Translations under genes and position numbers: made by a program
Notes under the pieces: generated by a model
The model's database searches: none
Seen by the model: only the letters and a program-made list of their open reading frames with translations
What the model was told of the DNA's origin: nothing
Part shown: positions 1 to 5,752 of the stretch, piece after piece
Position numbering within the stretch: position 1 is the first letter of the stretch
Layout of the letters: every line of letters begins with the position of its first letter
NCBI GenBank assembly: GCA_036518955.1
Contig: DATDMG010000179.1
Span: 1 to 9,504 of the forward strand
DNA length: 9,504 nucleotides
Reading direction: 5' to 3'
Source: DATDMG01 sp036518955
GTDB taxonomy: Bacteria > Actinomycetota > Actinomycetes > Actinomycetales > Kineosporiaceae

Positions 1-268
1 CCCGGTGGTCGACCGGGGCGGGGCCGTCGCCCGGGCGGCGGTCGGTCGCGTTCGCGAAGACCACCGCGACGTACGGCAGGAACACGGCTCCGGCCCCGAA
101 CAGCCACTTCGCCGGTCCGGGGACGACGAACACCAGCACCACGCACGCCGTCCGGATCGCCATCGACACCAGGTACCGGTTGACCCGCCGGTCGAGGTCC
201 GCCGACCGGGACACCGGGGCCCCGGTGATCCGGTGCACCTCGGGGGCGTTGTCGTCGCGGCGCATCAC
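1..268 (-). CDS. DUF3099 family small membrane protein, 3' end missing
   Basis: The reverse strand reads about 89 codons from the start to the window edge, so the C-terminus is missing. A charged, arginine-rich N-terminal 30 residues leads into a hydrophobic core containing MAIRTACVVLVFVVPG, then AKWLFGAGAVFLPYVAVVFANA. This looks like two transmembrane segments joined by a short Gly-Pro turn. The pattern (RTAC, a Pro-Gly turn, GAVFLPYVAVV.AN) is what I recall for the actinobacterial DUF3099 family, whose function is unknown. Two adjacent starts exist, GTG at 268 and ATG at 265. I chose GTG because a TACGGT hexamer lies exactly 6 nt upstream, as at other genes here; ATG would remove one residue. 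It lies downstream of the quinone oxidoreductase on the same strand, but a hairpin and its own promoter suggest separate transcription. Confidence 0.8.
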   Translation of the reverse strand, partial: MMRRDDNAPEVHRITGAPVSRSADLDRRVNRYLVSMAIRTACVVLVFVVPGPAKWLFGAGAVFLPYVAVVFANATDRRPGDGPAPVDHR

Positions 269-274
269 CGGACC

Positions 275-280
275 ACCGTA
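275..280 (-). promoter_or_regulatory. Candidate -10 element (TACGGT) of the DUF3099 gene, leaderless type
   Basis: TACGGT on the minus strand is separated by 6 nt (GGTCCG) from the GTG start at 268, and 9 nt from ATG at 265. That spacing would place the transcription start at the start codon. No good -35 hexamer is visible. Confidence 0.5.
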
Positions 281-307
281 GGCCGGTCGGGCGGAATCGC
301 ACCAGCG

Positions 308-327
308 CGGCGACGGCCCGGTCGCCG
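308..327 (-). terminator. Hairpin after the quinone oxidoreductase gene, possible terminator
   Basis: CGGCGAC and GTCGCCG form a perfect 7-bp stem around a 6-nt loop. The hairpin starts 17 nt past the oxidoreductase stop codon and ends before the DUF3099 promoter. There is no T-tract, which is common in high-GC actinobacteria, so terminator function is inferred from position and stem strength only. Confidence 0.4.
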
Positions 328-343
328 GCAGCGGACGGCAGGG

Positions 344-1330
344 TCAGGCGCCGGGACCGACGGTGAGCACGAGCTTCCCGGTGGTGCCGCGGGAGAGCAG
401 GTCCTGGTGCGCGCGGGCGGCTTCGCTGAGCGGGTAGGAGCCCCCCACGACGGGCTTCAGCTGGCCGGCCCGGACCAGGGAGAGCAGCTCCTCCATCGCC
501 GGCCCGAGGCCGCCGGGCAACTGCAGGGCGTGGACCAGCCAGAACCCGCTGACGCTGCGGGTGCCCGCCATCAGCGCCGCCGGCGCCACCGGTGACGCGG
601 CGGTCCGGGAGGCCATCCCGTACACGATCAGCCGCCCCCACGGCCGCAGCGCCGCCAGGGAGCCGTCGAAGACGTGGCCGCCGGTCATCTCCAGCACGAT
701 GTCCACGCCGCGGCCTCCGGCCGCTTCCTTCAGCAGGTCCCGGACCTCGTCGGCGGTGCCGGCGGCGGAGACGTCGACCGCGACGTCCGCGCCGAGGTCG
801 AGGGCGAGCTGACGCTTCTTGGCGGACGAGGCGGTCGCGATCACGCGGCCGGCCCCCCATTGCCTGGCCAGCTGCACCGCGAGAGTACCGACCCCGCCGG
901 CAGCCGCATGGACGACGATGGTCTCGCCGAGACAGAGGCGCCCGCACGTCCGCAGCAGGTGCCAGGCCGTCGTCCCCTGCAGGACCAGGGCGAGCGCCTG
1001 GCCGTCGGTGATGTCGTCCGGCAGCGGGAACACCGCGTTCGGGTGAGCCAGGGCCTGGGCGGCGTACCCGCCCCCCGACAGGGTCAGGGCGACGACCCGG
1101 CGGCCGTCCAGCGCCCCGCCGCGGACCCGGCCGACCACCTCCCCGCCCGGCACCAGCGGGAGCTTCTGGGGAGCCAGGTAGGAGTCCTCGGTCTGGTGGG
1201 TGTCGGCGTAGTTGACCCCGGCGGAGTCGACGTCGATCAGTACCAGGTCGTCCCGCACGGTCGGTGGCTCGACGTCGACGACCTTCAGGACCTCCGGGCC
1301 GCCGAACTGGGTGATCTGTACAGCGCGCAC
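344..1330 (-). CDS. Zinc-independent NADPH:quinone oxidoreductase (MDR family)
   Basis: The 328-residue product begins MRAVQITQFGGPEVL, the usual opening of quinone oxidoreductases of the medium-chain dehydrogenase/reductase superfamily. The GroES-like N-domain carries GVNYADTH (residues 38-45) and PLVPGGEVVG (58-67). The Rossmann domain carries the nucleotide-binding AAAGGVG loop (142-148). I see no cluster of Cys/His zinc ligands, which fits the quinone oxidoreductase branch rather than zinc alcohol dehydrogenases. The expected reaction is NADPH-dependent reduction of a quinone or enone in the cytoplasm; the substrate cannot be told from sequence. The frame stays open far upstream on the minus strand, but homology begins at GTG 1330, which has TACCGT 6 nt upstream. 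It is divergent from fabG across 142 nt. Confidence 0.88.
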   Translation of the reverse strand: MRAVQITQFGGPEVLKVVDVEPPTVRDDLVLIDVDSAGVNYADTHQTEDSYLAPQKLPLVPGGEVVGRVRGGALDGRRVVALTLSGGGYAAQALAHPNAVFPLPDDITDGQALALVLQGTTAWHLLRTCGRLCLGETIVVHAAAGGVGTLAVQLARQWGAGRVIATASSAKKRQLALDLGADVAVDVSAAGTADEVRDLLKEAAGGRGVDIVLEMTGGHVFDGSLAALRPWGRLIVYGMASRTAASPVAPAALMAGTRSVSGFWLVHALQLPGGLGPAMEELLSLVRAGQLKPVVGGSYPLSEAARAHQDLLSRGTTGKLVLTVGPGA

Positions 1331-1336
1331 GGCCCG

Positions 1337-1342
1337 ACGGTA
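1337..1342 (-). promoter_or_regulatory. Candidate -10 element (TACCGT) of the quinone oxidoreductase gene
   Basis: TACCGT on the minus strand is followed by 6 nt (CGGGCC) and then the GTG start at 1330. This predicts a leaderless transcript. No clear -35 element is visible, and no Shine-Dalgarno sequence precedes the GTG. Confidence 0.55.
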
Positions 1343-1420
1343 TCGCGTCGGCGCCGCCGGACACGGCGAGGCGCGGCGGCGTCGACTAGCGTTCTTGTTC
1401 GCGACGTAGCGTACGGGCGT

Positions 1421-1440
1421 CCTCGGCCGCTGGTCCGAGG
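1421..1440. promoter_or_regulatory. Inverted repeat CCTCGG-N8-CCGAGG upstream of fabG
   Basis: Perfect 6-bp arms at 1421-1426 and 1435-1440 flank 8 nt. The repeat lies 33-52 nt before the fabG ATG, in the divergent region shared with the quinone oxidoreductase. It could be an operator or an mRNA leader hairpin. TAGCGT hexamers at 1387-1392 and 1407-1412 are possible fabG -10 elements, which would place the dyad just downstream of the transcription start. No -35 supports them. Confidence 0.35.
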
Positions 1441-1472
1441 TGGGTGATGGTAACGGTGAGTGGAGGATCGGC

Positions 1473-2177
1473 ATGGGCCGCAGCGTTCTGGTGACCGGCG
1501 GGAATCGAGGGATCGGGCTGGCCATCGCCCGGGCGCTGGCTGCGGACGGGGATTCGGTAGCTGTCACGTATCGTAGTGGCCAGCCGCCGGAGGGCCTGTT
1601 CGGGGTGACCTGTGACGTGACCGACACGGCATCGGTGGACACCGCGTTCACCACCGTCGAGGCGAGCCAGGGCCCGGTCGAGGTCCTGGTCGCGAACGCC
1701 GGGATCACCCGGGACCAGCTCCTGTTGCGGCTGACGGACGACGATTTCGCGTCGGTCCTGGACACGAACCTCACCGGCGCCTTCCGGTGCGCCCGGCGGG
1801 CGTCCAAAGGCATGATCCGGATGCGCCGTGGCCGGATGGTGTTCATCTCGAGCGTGGTCGGTCTGTACGGCGGCTCCGGGCAGGCCAACTACGGTGCGTC
1901 GAAGGCGGGGCTGGTGGGGCTGGCGCGATCGGTCACCCGGGAGTTGGGCGGCCGGAACATCACCGCGAACGTCGTCGCGCCGGGGTTCATCGAGACCGAC
2001 ATGACCGCCCAGTTGCCGGAGAAGACCCGCGCGGAGTACGTCGCCCGGGTCCCGGCCGGGCGCTTCGCGGCCGCCGAGGAGGTGGCGGCCGCCGTCCGCT
2101 TCCTCGCTTCGGACGCCGCGGCGTACGTCTCCGGCGCCGTCCTGCCGGTGGACGGCGGCCTGGGGATGGGCCACTGA
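1473..2177 (+). CDS. fabG: 3-oxoacyl-ACP reductase FabG (MabA-like)
   Basis: This NADPH-dependent short-chain dehydrogenase reduces 3-oxoacyl-ACP to 3-hydroxyacyl-ACP, the first reductive step of type II fatty-acid elongation. The 234-residue product has the cofactor motif TGGNRGIG (residues 8-15), NAG (75-77) and the catalytic Ser127, Tyr140 and Lys144 in the usual S-x12-Y-x3-K arrangement. It ends PVDGGLGMGH. The N-terminus (RSVLVTGGNRGIGLAIA) and the C-terminus closely match mycobacterial MabA/FabG1 as I remember it. I chose ATG 1473 because GGAGG at 1462-1466 sits 6 nt upstream; an in-frame GTG at 1440 would add 11 residues and has no such site. fabI follows 125 nt later on the same strand, the fabG1-inhA order of mycobacteria but with a much wider gap. 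Confidence 0.93.
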   Translation: MGRSVLVTGGNRGIGLAIARALAADGDSVAVTYRSGQPPEGLFGVTCDVTDTASVDTAFTTVEASQGPVEVLVANAGITRDQLLLRLTDDDFASVLDTNLTGAFRCARRASKGMIRMRRGRMVFISSVVGLYGGSGQANYGASKAGLVGLARSVTRELGGRNITANVVAPGFIETDMTAQLPEKTRAEYVARVPAGRFAAAEEVAAAVRFLASDAAAYVSGAVLPVDGGLGMGH

Positions 2178-2183
2178 GGCGCA

Positions 2184-2201
2184 CGGCGCCCGCCGGCGCC
2201 G
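2184..2201 (+). terminator. GC-rich hairpin just after fabG, possible terminator or processing site
   Basis: CGGCGCC and GGCGCCG form a perfect 7-bp stem around the loop CGCC, beginning 7 nt after the fabG stop codon. There is no T-tract. It may terminate or attenuate fabG transcription before fabI, or stabilise the 3' end of the upstream message. Confidence 0.4.
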
Positions 2202-2241
2202 CGGAGCGTCGCCGGCCCCTGCCCGGGCGTTCCGCGGCTCG

Positions 2242-2261
2242 CCTGGCAGGATGGCGCCAGG
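2242..2261. promoter_or_regulatory. Inverted repeat CCTGGC-N8-GCCAGG before fabI
   Basis: Perfect 6-bp arms (2242-2247 and 2256-2261) flank 8 nt. CAGGAT at 2247-2252, inside the dyad, resembles an actinobacterial -10 hexamer, so this could be an operator over an independent fabI promoter. The promoter reading is weak because no -35 is recognisable. Confidence 0.3.
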
Positions 2262-2302
2262 ACGGGTGCCGCAAGGCCGGACACTGTGGAGGACGACGCA
2301 CG

Positions 2303-3067
2303 ATGGGTCTGCTCGAGGGGAAGCGGGTACTGGTCACCGGCGTGCTGGTGGAGTCGTCGATCGCCTTCGACGTCGCGCGGCTGGCCCAGGAGGAAGGGGC
2401 GGCCGTCGTCCTGACGTCCTTCGGCCGGCAGATGCGGCTCACCAGCGCGATCGCCAAGCGGCTGCCCAGCACGCCGCCGGTGGTCGAGCTCGACGTGACC
2501 GACCCCGCGCACCTCGACGCGCTGGCGGACGCCGTCCGGGAGCACGTGGACTCCGTCGACGCCGTGATGCACTCGATCGCCTTCGCGCCGCAGTCGGCGC
2601 TGGGGGGCAACTTCCTCAACACCCCGTGGGAGGACGTCGCGACCGCCGTCCAGGTGTCGGCCTACTCCCTGAAGTCGCTGGCGATGGCCGCGCTGCCGTT
2701 GATGGAGCGGGGCGGGAGCATCACCGGCCTCACGTTCGACGCCTCCCGCGCGTGGCCGTTCTACGACTGGATGGGCGTGGCCAAGGCGGCGTTCGAGTCG
2801 ACGGGCCGCTACCTCGCGCGCGACCTCGGCCCGAAGCGGATCCGGGTCAATATCGTGGCTGCCGGACCCCTGCACACGACGGCGGCCAAGTCGATCCCCG
2901 GGTTCGGGCGCTTCGAGGAGGAGTGGACGCGCCGAGCGCCGCTCGGCTGGGATCTGGACGACGCGGAGCCGACGGCCCGCGCGTGCATCGCGCTGATGTC
3001 CGACTGGTTCCCGGCCACGACCGGGGAGATCCTGCACGTCGACGGCGGGTTCCACGCGGTCGGTTGA
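2303..3067 (+). CDS. fabI: Enoyl-ACP reductase (NADH), FabI/InhA type
   Basis: FabI reduces trans-2-enoyl-ACP to acyl-ACP, the last step of each type II elongation cycle. The 254-residue product begins MGLLEGKRVLVTG, like InhA. It has the enoyl-reductase dinucleotide loop VTGVLVESSIAF (residues 11-22), MHSIAFAP (89-96, matching the InhA Ser94 region), and catalytic Tyr154 and Lys161 spaced Y-x6-K within FDASRAWPFYDWM. SDWFPATTGEI and VDGGFH close the protein. It is about 15 residues shorter than mycobacterial InhA (269). The difference falls largely in the substrate-binding loop (AAKSIPGFGRFEEEW), suggesting ordinary fatty-acid rather than very-long-chain substrates. GGAGG at 2288-2292 lies 10 nt before the ATG. 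This is the target class of triclosan and activated isoniazid; sensitivity cannot be judged here. Confidence 0.93.
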   Translation: MGLLEGKRVLVTGVLVESSIAFDVARLAQEEGAAVVLTSFGRQMRLTSAIAKRLPSTPPVVELDVTDPAHLDALADAVREHVDSVDAVMHSIAFAPQSALGGNFLNTPWEDVATAVQVSAYSLKSLAMAALPLMERGGSITGLTFDASRAWPFYDWMGVAKAAFESTGRYLARDLGPKRIRVNIVAAGPLHTTAAKSIPGFGRFEEEWTRRAPLGWDLDDAEPTARACIALMSDWFPATTGEILHVDGGFHAVG

Positions 3068-3075
3068 GCGCGCAC

Positions 3076-3081
3076 TAGGCT
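3076..3081 (+). promoter_or_regulatory. Candidate -10 element (TAGGCT) of sixA, leaderless type
   Basis: TAGGCT, then 6 nt (CGCGGC), then ATG at 3088. The hexamer begins 8 nt after the fabI stop codon, so sixA may be transcribed independently of fabI even though the genes are only 20 nt apart. No SD sequence precedes the ATG. Confidence 0.6.
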
Positions 3082-3087
3082 CGCGGC

Positions 3088-3612
3088 ATGGTCGCGGAGC
3101 GCCGGCTGGTCCTGATCCGTCATGCGAAGTCGGCATACCCGCACGGCGTTCCGGACCATGACCGGCCGCTGTCCGGCAAGGGGCGGCGCAACGCCCAGGC
3201 GGCAGGCCGGTGGCTCGTCAGCGAGGGACCGCGAATCGGGCTCGCCCTCTGCTCCGACGCCACCCGGGCCCGGCACACCTGGGAGATCGTCCGGGCGGAA
3301 CTGCTCGCCGCCGGTTTGGACGTCCCGCAGCGCCTCGAACCGGCCCTGTACGGCGCCTCGCCGGACGAGGTCTTCGCGCTGGTCCGCCTCGTCCCGCCGG
3401 ACGTCGCCACCGTCGCCGTCGTCGGCCACGAGCCGACGATGTCGGGCGTCGCGGCGGAGCTGGCCGGGCCGGGGTCCGATCCGGACGCCCTCGCCGCCCT
3501 CGCCGCCAAGTTCGCCACCAGCGCGATCGCGGTCCTGCACTTCGGGGGTCAGTGGCCGGACCTGGTGCCCGGCTCGGCCCGCCTGGAAGGCTTCGTCAAA
3601 CCCCGCGCCTGA
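3088..3612 (+). CDS. SixA-like histidine phosphatase
   Basis: The 174-residue product belongs to the histidine phosphatase (phosphoglycerate mutase-like) superfamily, small SixA branch. The catalytic RHAKS motif starts at residue 11, so the phospho-accepting His is His12. DRPLSGKGRRNA follows at 25-36, SDATRARHTWE at 56-66, and the second catalytic His is His114 in VGHEPTMS. These are the hallmark positions of the family. E. coli SixA dephosphorylates phosphohistidine on signalling or phosphotransferase proteins; actinobacterial relatives such as Rv1276c have no settled substrate, so the partner is unknown. There is no signal peptide or membrane segment, so it should be cytoplasmic. It runs convergent with serB, with a 38-nt gap. 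Confidence 0.88.
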   Translation: MVAERRLVLIRHAKSAYPHGVPDHDRPLSGKGRRNAQAAGRWLVSEGPRIGLALCSDATRARHTWEIVRAELLAAGLDVPQRLEPALYGASPDEVFALVRLVPPDVATVAVVGHEPTMSGVAAELAGPGSDPDALAALAAKFATSAIAVLHFGGQWPDLVPGSARLEGFVKPRA

Positions 3613-3628
3613 CGTCACCCTGACGTCA
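3608..3628. repeat. Two copies of CCTGACGTCA, 11 nt apart, at the sixA/serB junction
   Basis: CCTGACGTCA occurs at 3608-3617 and 3619-3628. Each copy contains the perfect 8-bp palindrome TGACGTCA (3610-3617 and 3621-3628). The TGA of the first copy is the sixA stop codon. The 11-bp period is about one DNA turn, so both palindromes would face the same side of the helix. Confidence 0.9.
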
Positions 3629-3650
3629 AACCCGTGCCTGCACCCCACGA

Positions 3651-4853
3651 TCATGTGAGGGTCGGTTCGGCGTCCGCCTCCTCCACCTCGGCGCGGGGGA
3701 TGCCGAGCAGGTAGAGGACGGCGTCCAGGTAGGGGACGGTGACTGCCGCGTCGGCCTGGGCACGGACCACCGGCTTGGCGTTGAACGCGATCCCGAGGCC
3801 GGCGTCGGCGAGCATGTCCAGGTCGTTGGCGCCGTCCCCGATCGCGACGGTCCGGGACAGCGGCAGGTTCTCGGCGGCCGCGAAGCGGCGCAGGGCGGCC
3901 GCCTTGCCGGCCCGGTCGACCACCTCGCCGACCACGCGGCCGGTCAGCACGCCGTCGACGGCCTCGAGCCGGTTGGCGTGCGCGTGGTGGACGCCGAGGG
4001 TGGCCGCCAGCGGTGCGACGACCTCGATGAACCCGCCGGACACGAGGGCGAGCGTGAAGCCGAGGCGGCGCAGCGTGCGGCAGAGCGTCCGGGCGCCGGG
4101 GGTGAGACGGACGGCGTCCCGCACCTCCGTCAGCACGGTCGCCGGCAGCCCGGCGAGGCAGGCGACCCGCTGGTGCAGGCTGGCCGCGAAGTCGAGCTCA
4201 CCACGCATCGCCCGCTCGGTGGCCGTGGCCACCTCCGCGCCCCGCCCGGCGCGGTCGGCGAGGAGTTCGATGACCTCGTCCTGGATGAGGGTGGAGTCGA
4301 CGTCCATCACGACCAGTCGGCGCCCGCGGCGGGCGAGCCCGGACGGCGACACCGCGATGTCGACGCCGTGGCGACTGGCGGCGAGGGCCAGTTCGCGGCG
4401 CAGCAGCTCCGGGTGGCCGCCGGAGACGTCGAACTCCACCGTGGTGACCGGCCAGCGGGACAACCGGCGGACGCGGTCGATGTTCGCGCCCTGGCCCGCG
4501 AGGATGCCGGCGATCGACGCCACGGCCACCGGGGTCAGCGGGCGCGCCAGGGCGGTGACGTGCAGCCGCCCGGACCGGCGCGGCGCGTTGTCCCCGTGTC
4601 CGGCGACGCAGCTGACGGTCACCCCCTGGGCCGCTCCGGCGGCATGGACGGCGGCGACCAGGGCGCCGTCGTCCGCCCCGGCGGTGACCAGGACCGACAG
4701 CACGAGCTGGCCGCGGACGACGGCCTGCTCGACGTCCAGGACCTCGGCGCCCGGGCGGGAGAGCGCCTCGAAGATCGCATGCGTGACGCCGGGGTGGTCC
4801 GGGCCGGTGACCGTGAGCAGGACCGAGGCGGGAGCCTCACCGGCCGAGGTCAC
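3651..4853 (-). CDS. serB: Phosphoserine phosphatase SerB with two ACT domains
   Basis: SerB hydrolyses O-phospho-L-serine to serine, the last step of the phosphorylated serine pathway. The 400-residue product has two ACT-like regulatory regions (about 11-84 and 96-170) followed by a HAD phosphatase domain. HAD motif I is DVDST (184-188, nucleophile Asp184 and acid Asp186), motif II SGG (272-274), motif III Lys317, and motif IV GDGAND (339-344). This matches M. tuberculosis SerB2 in architecture and length (409 residues). The start is GTG 4853, whose GTGA overlaps the stop codon of the upstream oxidoreductase. No Shine-Dalgarno is visible, so translation probably depends on termination-reinitiation. 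The frame stays open about 600 nt further upstream, but that is a shadow of the oxidoreductase gene. ACT domains suggest allosteric control by an amino acid. Confidence 0.94.
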   Translation of the reverse strand: MTSAGEAPASVLLTVTGPDHPGVTHAIFEALSRPGAEVLDVEQAVVRGQLVLSVLVTAGADDGALVAAVHAAGAAQGVTVSCVAGHGDNAPRRSGRLHVTALARPLTPVAVASIAGILAGQGANIDRVRRLSRWPVTTVEFDVSGGHPELLRRELALAASRHGVDIAVSPSGLARRGRRLVVMDVDSTLIQDEVIELLADRAGRGAEVATATERAMRGELDFAASLHQRVACLAGLPATVLTEVRDAVRLTPGARTLCRTLRRLGFTLALVSGGFIEVVAPLAATLGVHHAHANRLEAVDGVLTGRVVGEVVDRAGKAAALRRFAAAENLPLSRTVAIGDGANDLDMLADAGLGIAFNAKPVVRAQADAAVTVPYLDAVLYLLGIPRAEVEEADAEPTLT

Positions 4854-5659
4854 CGGGCGGTGTTGCGCTCGTCGCGCCAGGCCACCCAGTCCTTGACCTT
4901 GGCCACGTCGTACCGCGGGCCGGTGATCCCGATCGTGAAGAAGGTCGCCCCGGCCTCCAGCATGGCCTCGCCGGTGCGGTCGGGGGAGCCGTCGACCCCG
5001 GCCGAGCGTTCGACGGACGCCGGGTCGCGGCCCTCGGTACGGCACCAGTCGTCGAGGATCCGGTTCTTGCGGGCGATCGTCGCGGCGTCGCCGAACCCGT
5101 GCCAGATGTCGGCGTGCCGAGCGGTGTACCGCAGCGTCTTCTGCTCGCCGCCACCACCGATGAGCAGGGGGATGTGCCGGGTCGGTGGCGGGTTCAGCCG
5201 GCTCAGCCGGGACGCGATCCGCGGCAGCGCGGCCTCCAGGTCGGCCAGCCGGCTGCCCGGCGTCCCGAAGTCGTACCCGAACTCGTCGTAGTCGCGCTGG
5301 AACCAGCCTGCGCCGAGGCCGAGGATCAGTCGGCCGGCGCTGATGTGATCGACCGTGCGGGCCATGTCGGCGAGCAGGTCGGGGTTGCGGTAGGAGTTGC
5401 AGGTCACCAGGGCTCCGATCTCCACCCTGGAGGTGGCTTCGGCCCAGGCACCGAGCATGGTCCAGCACTCGAAGTGCTTGCCGTCGGCCTCCCCGTACAG
5501 CGGGAAGAAGTGGTCCCAGGTGTAGATGATGTCGACGCCGGTCTCCTCCAGGGCGGCGACCGTGCGGCGGATCTCGGCGTAGTCGGCGTGCTGCGGCTGG
5601 AGTTGGGCGGCGACTCGGAGGGGACGGGCGCGCGCGGGGGCGTCAGGGGTCGGCGTCAC
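4850..5659 (-). CDS. LLM-class (luciferase-like) oxidoreductase, probably F420-dependent
   Basis: The 269-residue product has the luciferase-like monooxygenase TIM-barrel pattern. TWDHFFPLYG (residues 47-56), LVTCNSYRNPDLLADMARTVD (start 84), the GRLILGLGAGWF strand-turn (109-120) with DYDEFG after it, and IPLLIGGGGEQKTL (163-176) are typical of actinobacterial F420-dependent LLM enzymes. Use of F420 rather than FMN is inferred from family resemblance. The substrate is unknown. No signal peptide is evident. The start is GTG 5659, with TACACT 6 nt upstream, implying a leaderless message. The stop overlaps the serB start by 4 nt, so the two are almost certainly cotranscribed with this gene first. 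A functional reason for pairing with serine biosynthesis is not obvious. Confidence 0.88.
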   Translation of the reverse strand: MTPTPDAPARARPLRVAAQLQPQHADYAEIRRTVAALEETGVDIIYTWDHFFPLYGEADGKHFECWTMLGAWAEATSRVEIGALVTCNSYRNPDLLADMARTVDHISAGRLILGLGAGWFQRDYDEFGYDFGTPGSRLADLEAALPRIASRLSRLNPPPTRHIPLLIGGGGEQKTLRYTARHADIWHGFGDAATIARKNRILDDWCRTEGRDPASVERSAGVDGSPDRTGEAMLEAGATFFTIGITGPRYDVAKVKDWVAWRDERNTAR

Positions 5660-5665
5660 GGCGTC

Positions 5666-5671
5666 AGTGTA
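5666..5671 (-). promoter_or_regulatory. Candidate -10 element (TACACT) of the LLM oxidoreductase-serB operon
   Basis: TACACT on the minus strand, 6 nt (GACGCC), then the GTG start at 5659. It is the hexamer nearest the -10 consensus in the window. It lies inside the short gap after glgC, so the operon need not depend on readthrough from glgC. Confidence 0.6.
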
Positions 5672-5702
5672 CGAAGCCGGGCTACCGGGGACTGCGACCA
5701 GC

Positions 5703-5741
5703 CCCCGGCCACCCCACCGTGCCTGCCGGCCCCGGCCACCC
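5703..5741. repeat. 12-bp direct repeat CCCCGGCCACCC in the glgC-oxidoreductase gap
   Basis: Perfect copies lie at 5703-5714 and 5730-5741, with a 27-nt period. Both are in the 93-nt gap downstream of glgC. The right copy forms one arm and the loop of the hairpin at 5730-5745. Confidence 0.85.
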
Positions 5742-5745
5742 GGGG
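5730..5745 (-). terminator. Hairpin just after glgC, possible terminator
   Basis: CCCCGG and CCGGGG pair perfectly (6 bp) around a 4-nt loop, starting 7 nt past the glgC stop on the minus strand. There is no T-tract. It precedes the promoter of the next operon, as a terminator would. Confidence 0.4.
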
Positions 5746-5752
5746 GAGTACC

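Noticed and set aside
5..595. Plus-strand open frame at the left edge
   Set aside because: It is antisense to the DUF3099 gene and the end of the quinone oxidoreductase, and is Arg/Gly-rich without motifs. The minus-strand reading gives a coherent membrane protein.
1331..1888. Upstream extension of the quinone oxidoreductase frame across the divergent region into fabG
   Set aside because: The family's conserved N-terminus starts at GTG 1330, and a TACCGT element lies 6 nt upstream. The extension has no resemblance to any domain I know.
1889..3136. Minus-strand open frame (415 codons) opposite fabG and fabI
   Set aside because: Antisense to two confidently identified genes. Its composition is low-complexity Arg/Gly/Pro with no motif.
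4854..5468. Upstream extension of the serB frame by about 200 codons
   Set aside because: The extension lies wholly inside the LLM oxidoreductase gene in another frame and is Arg/Pro/Gly-rich. SerB homology begins at GTG 4853.
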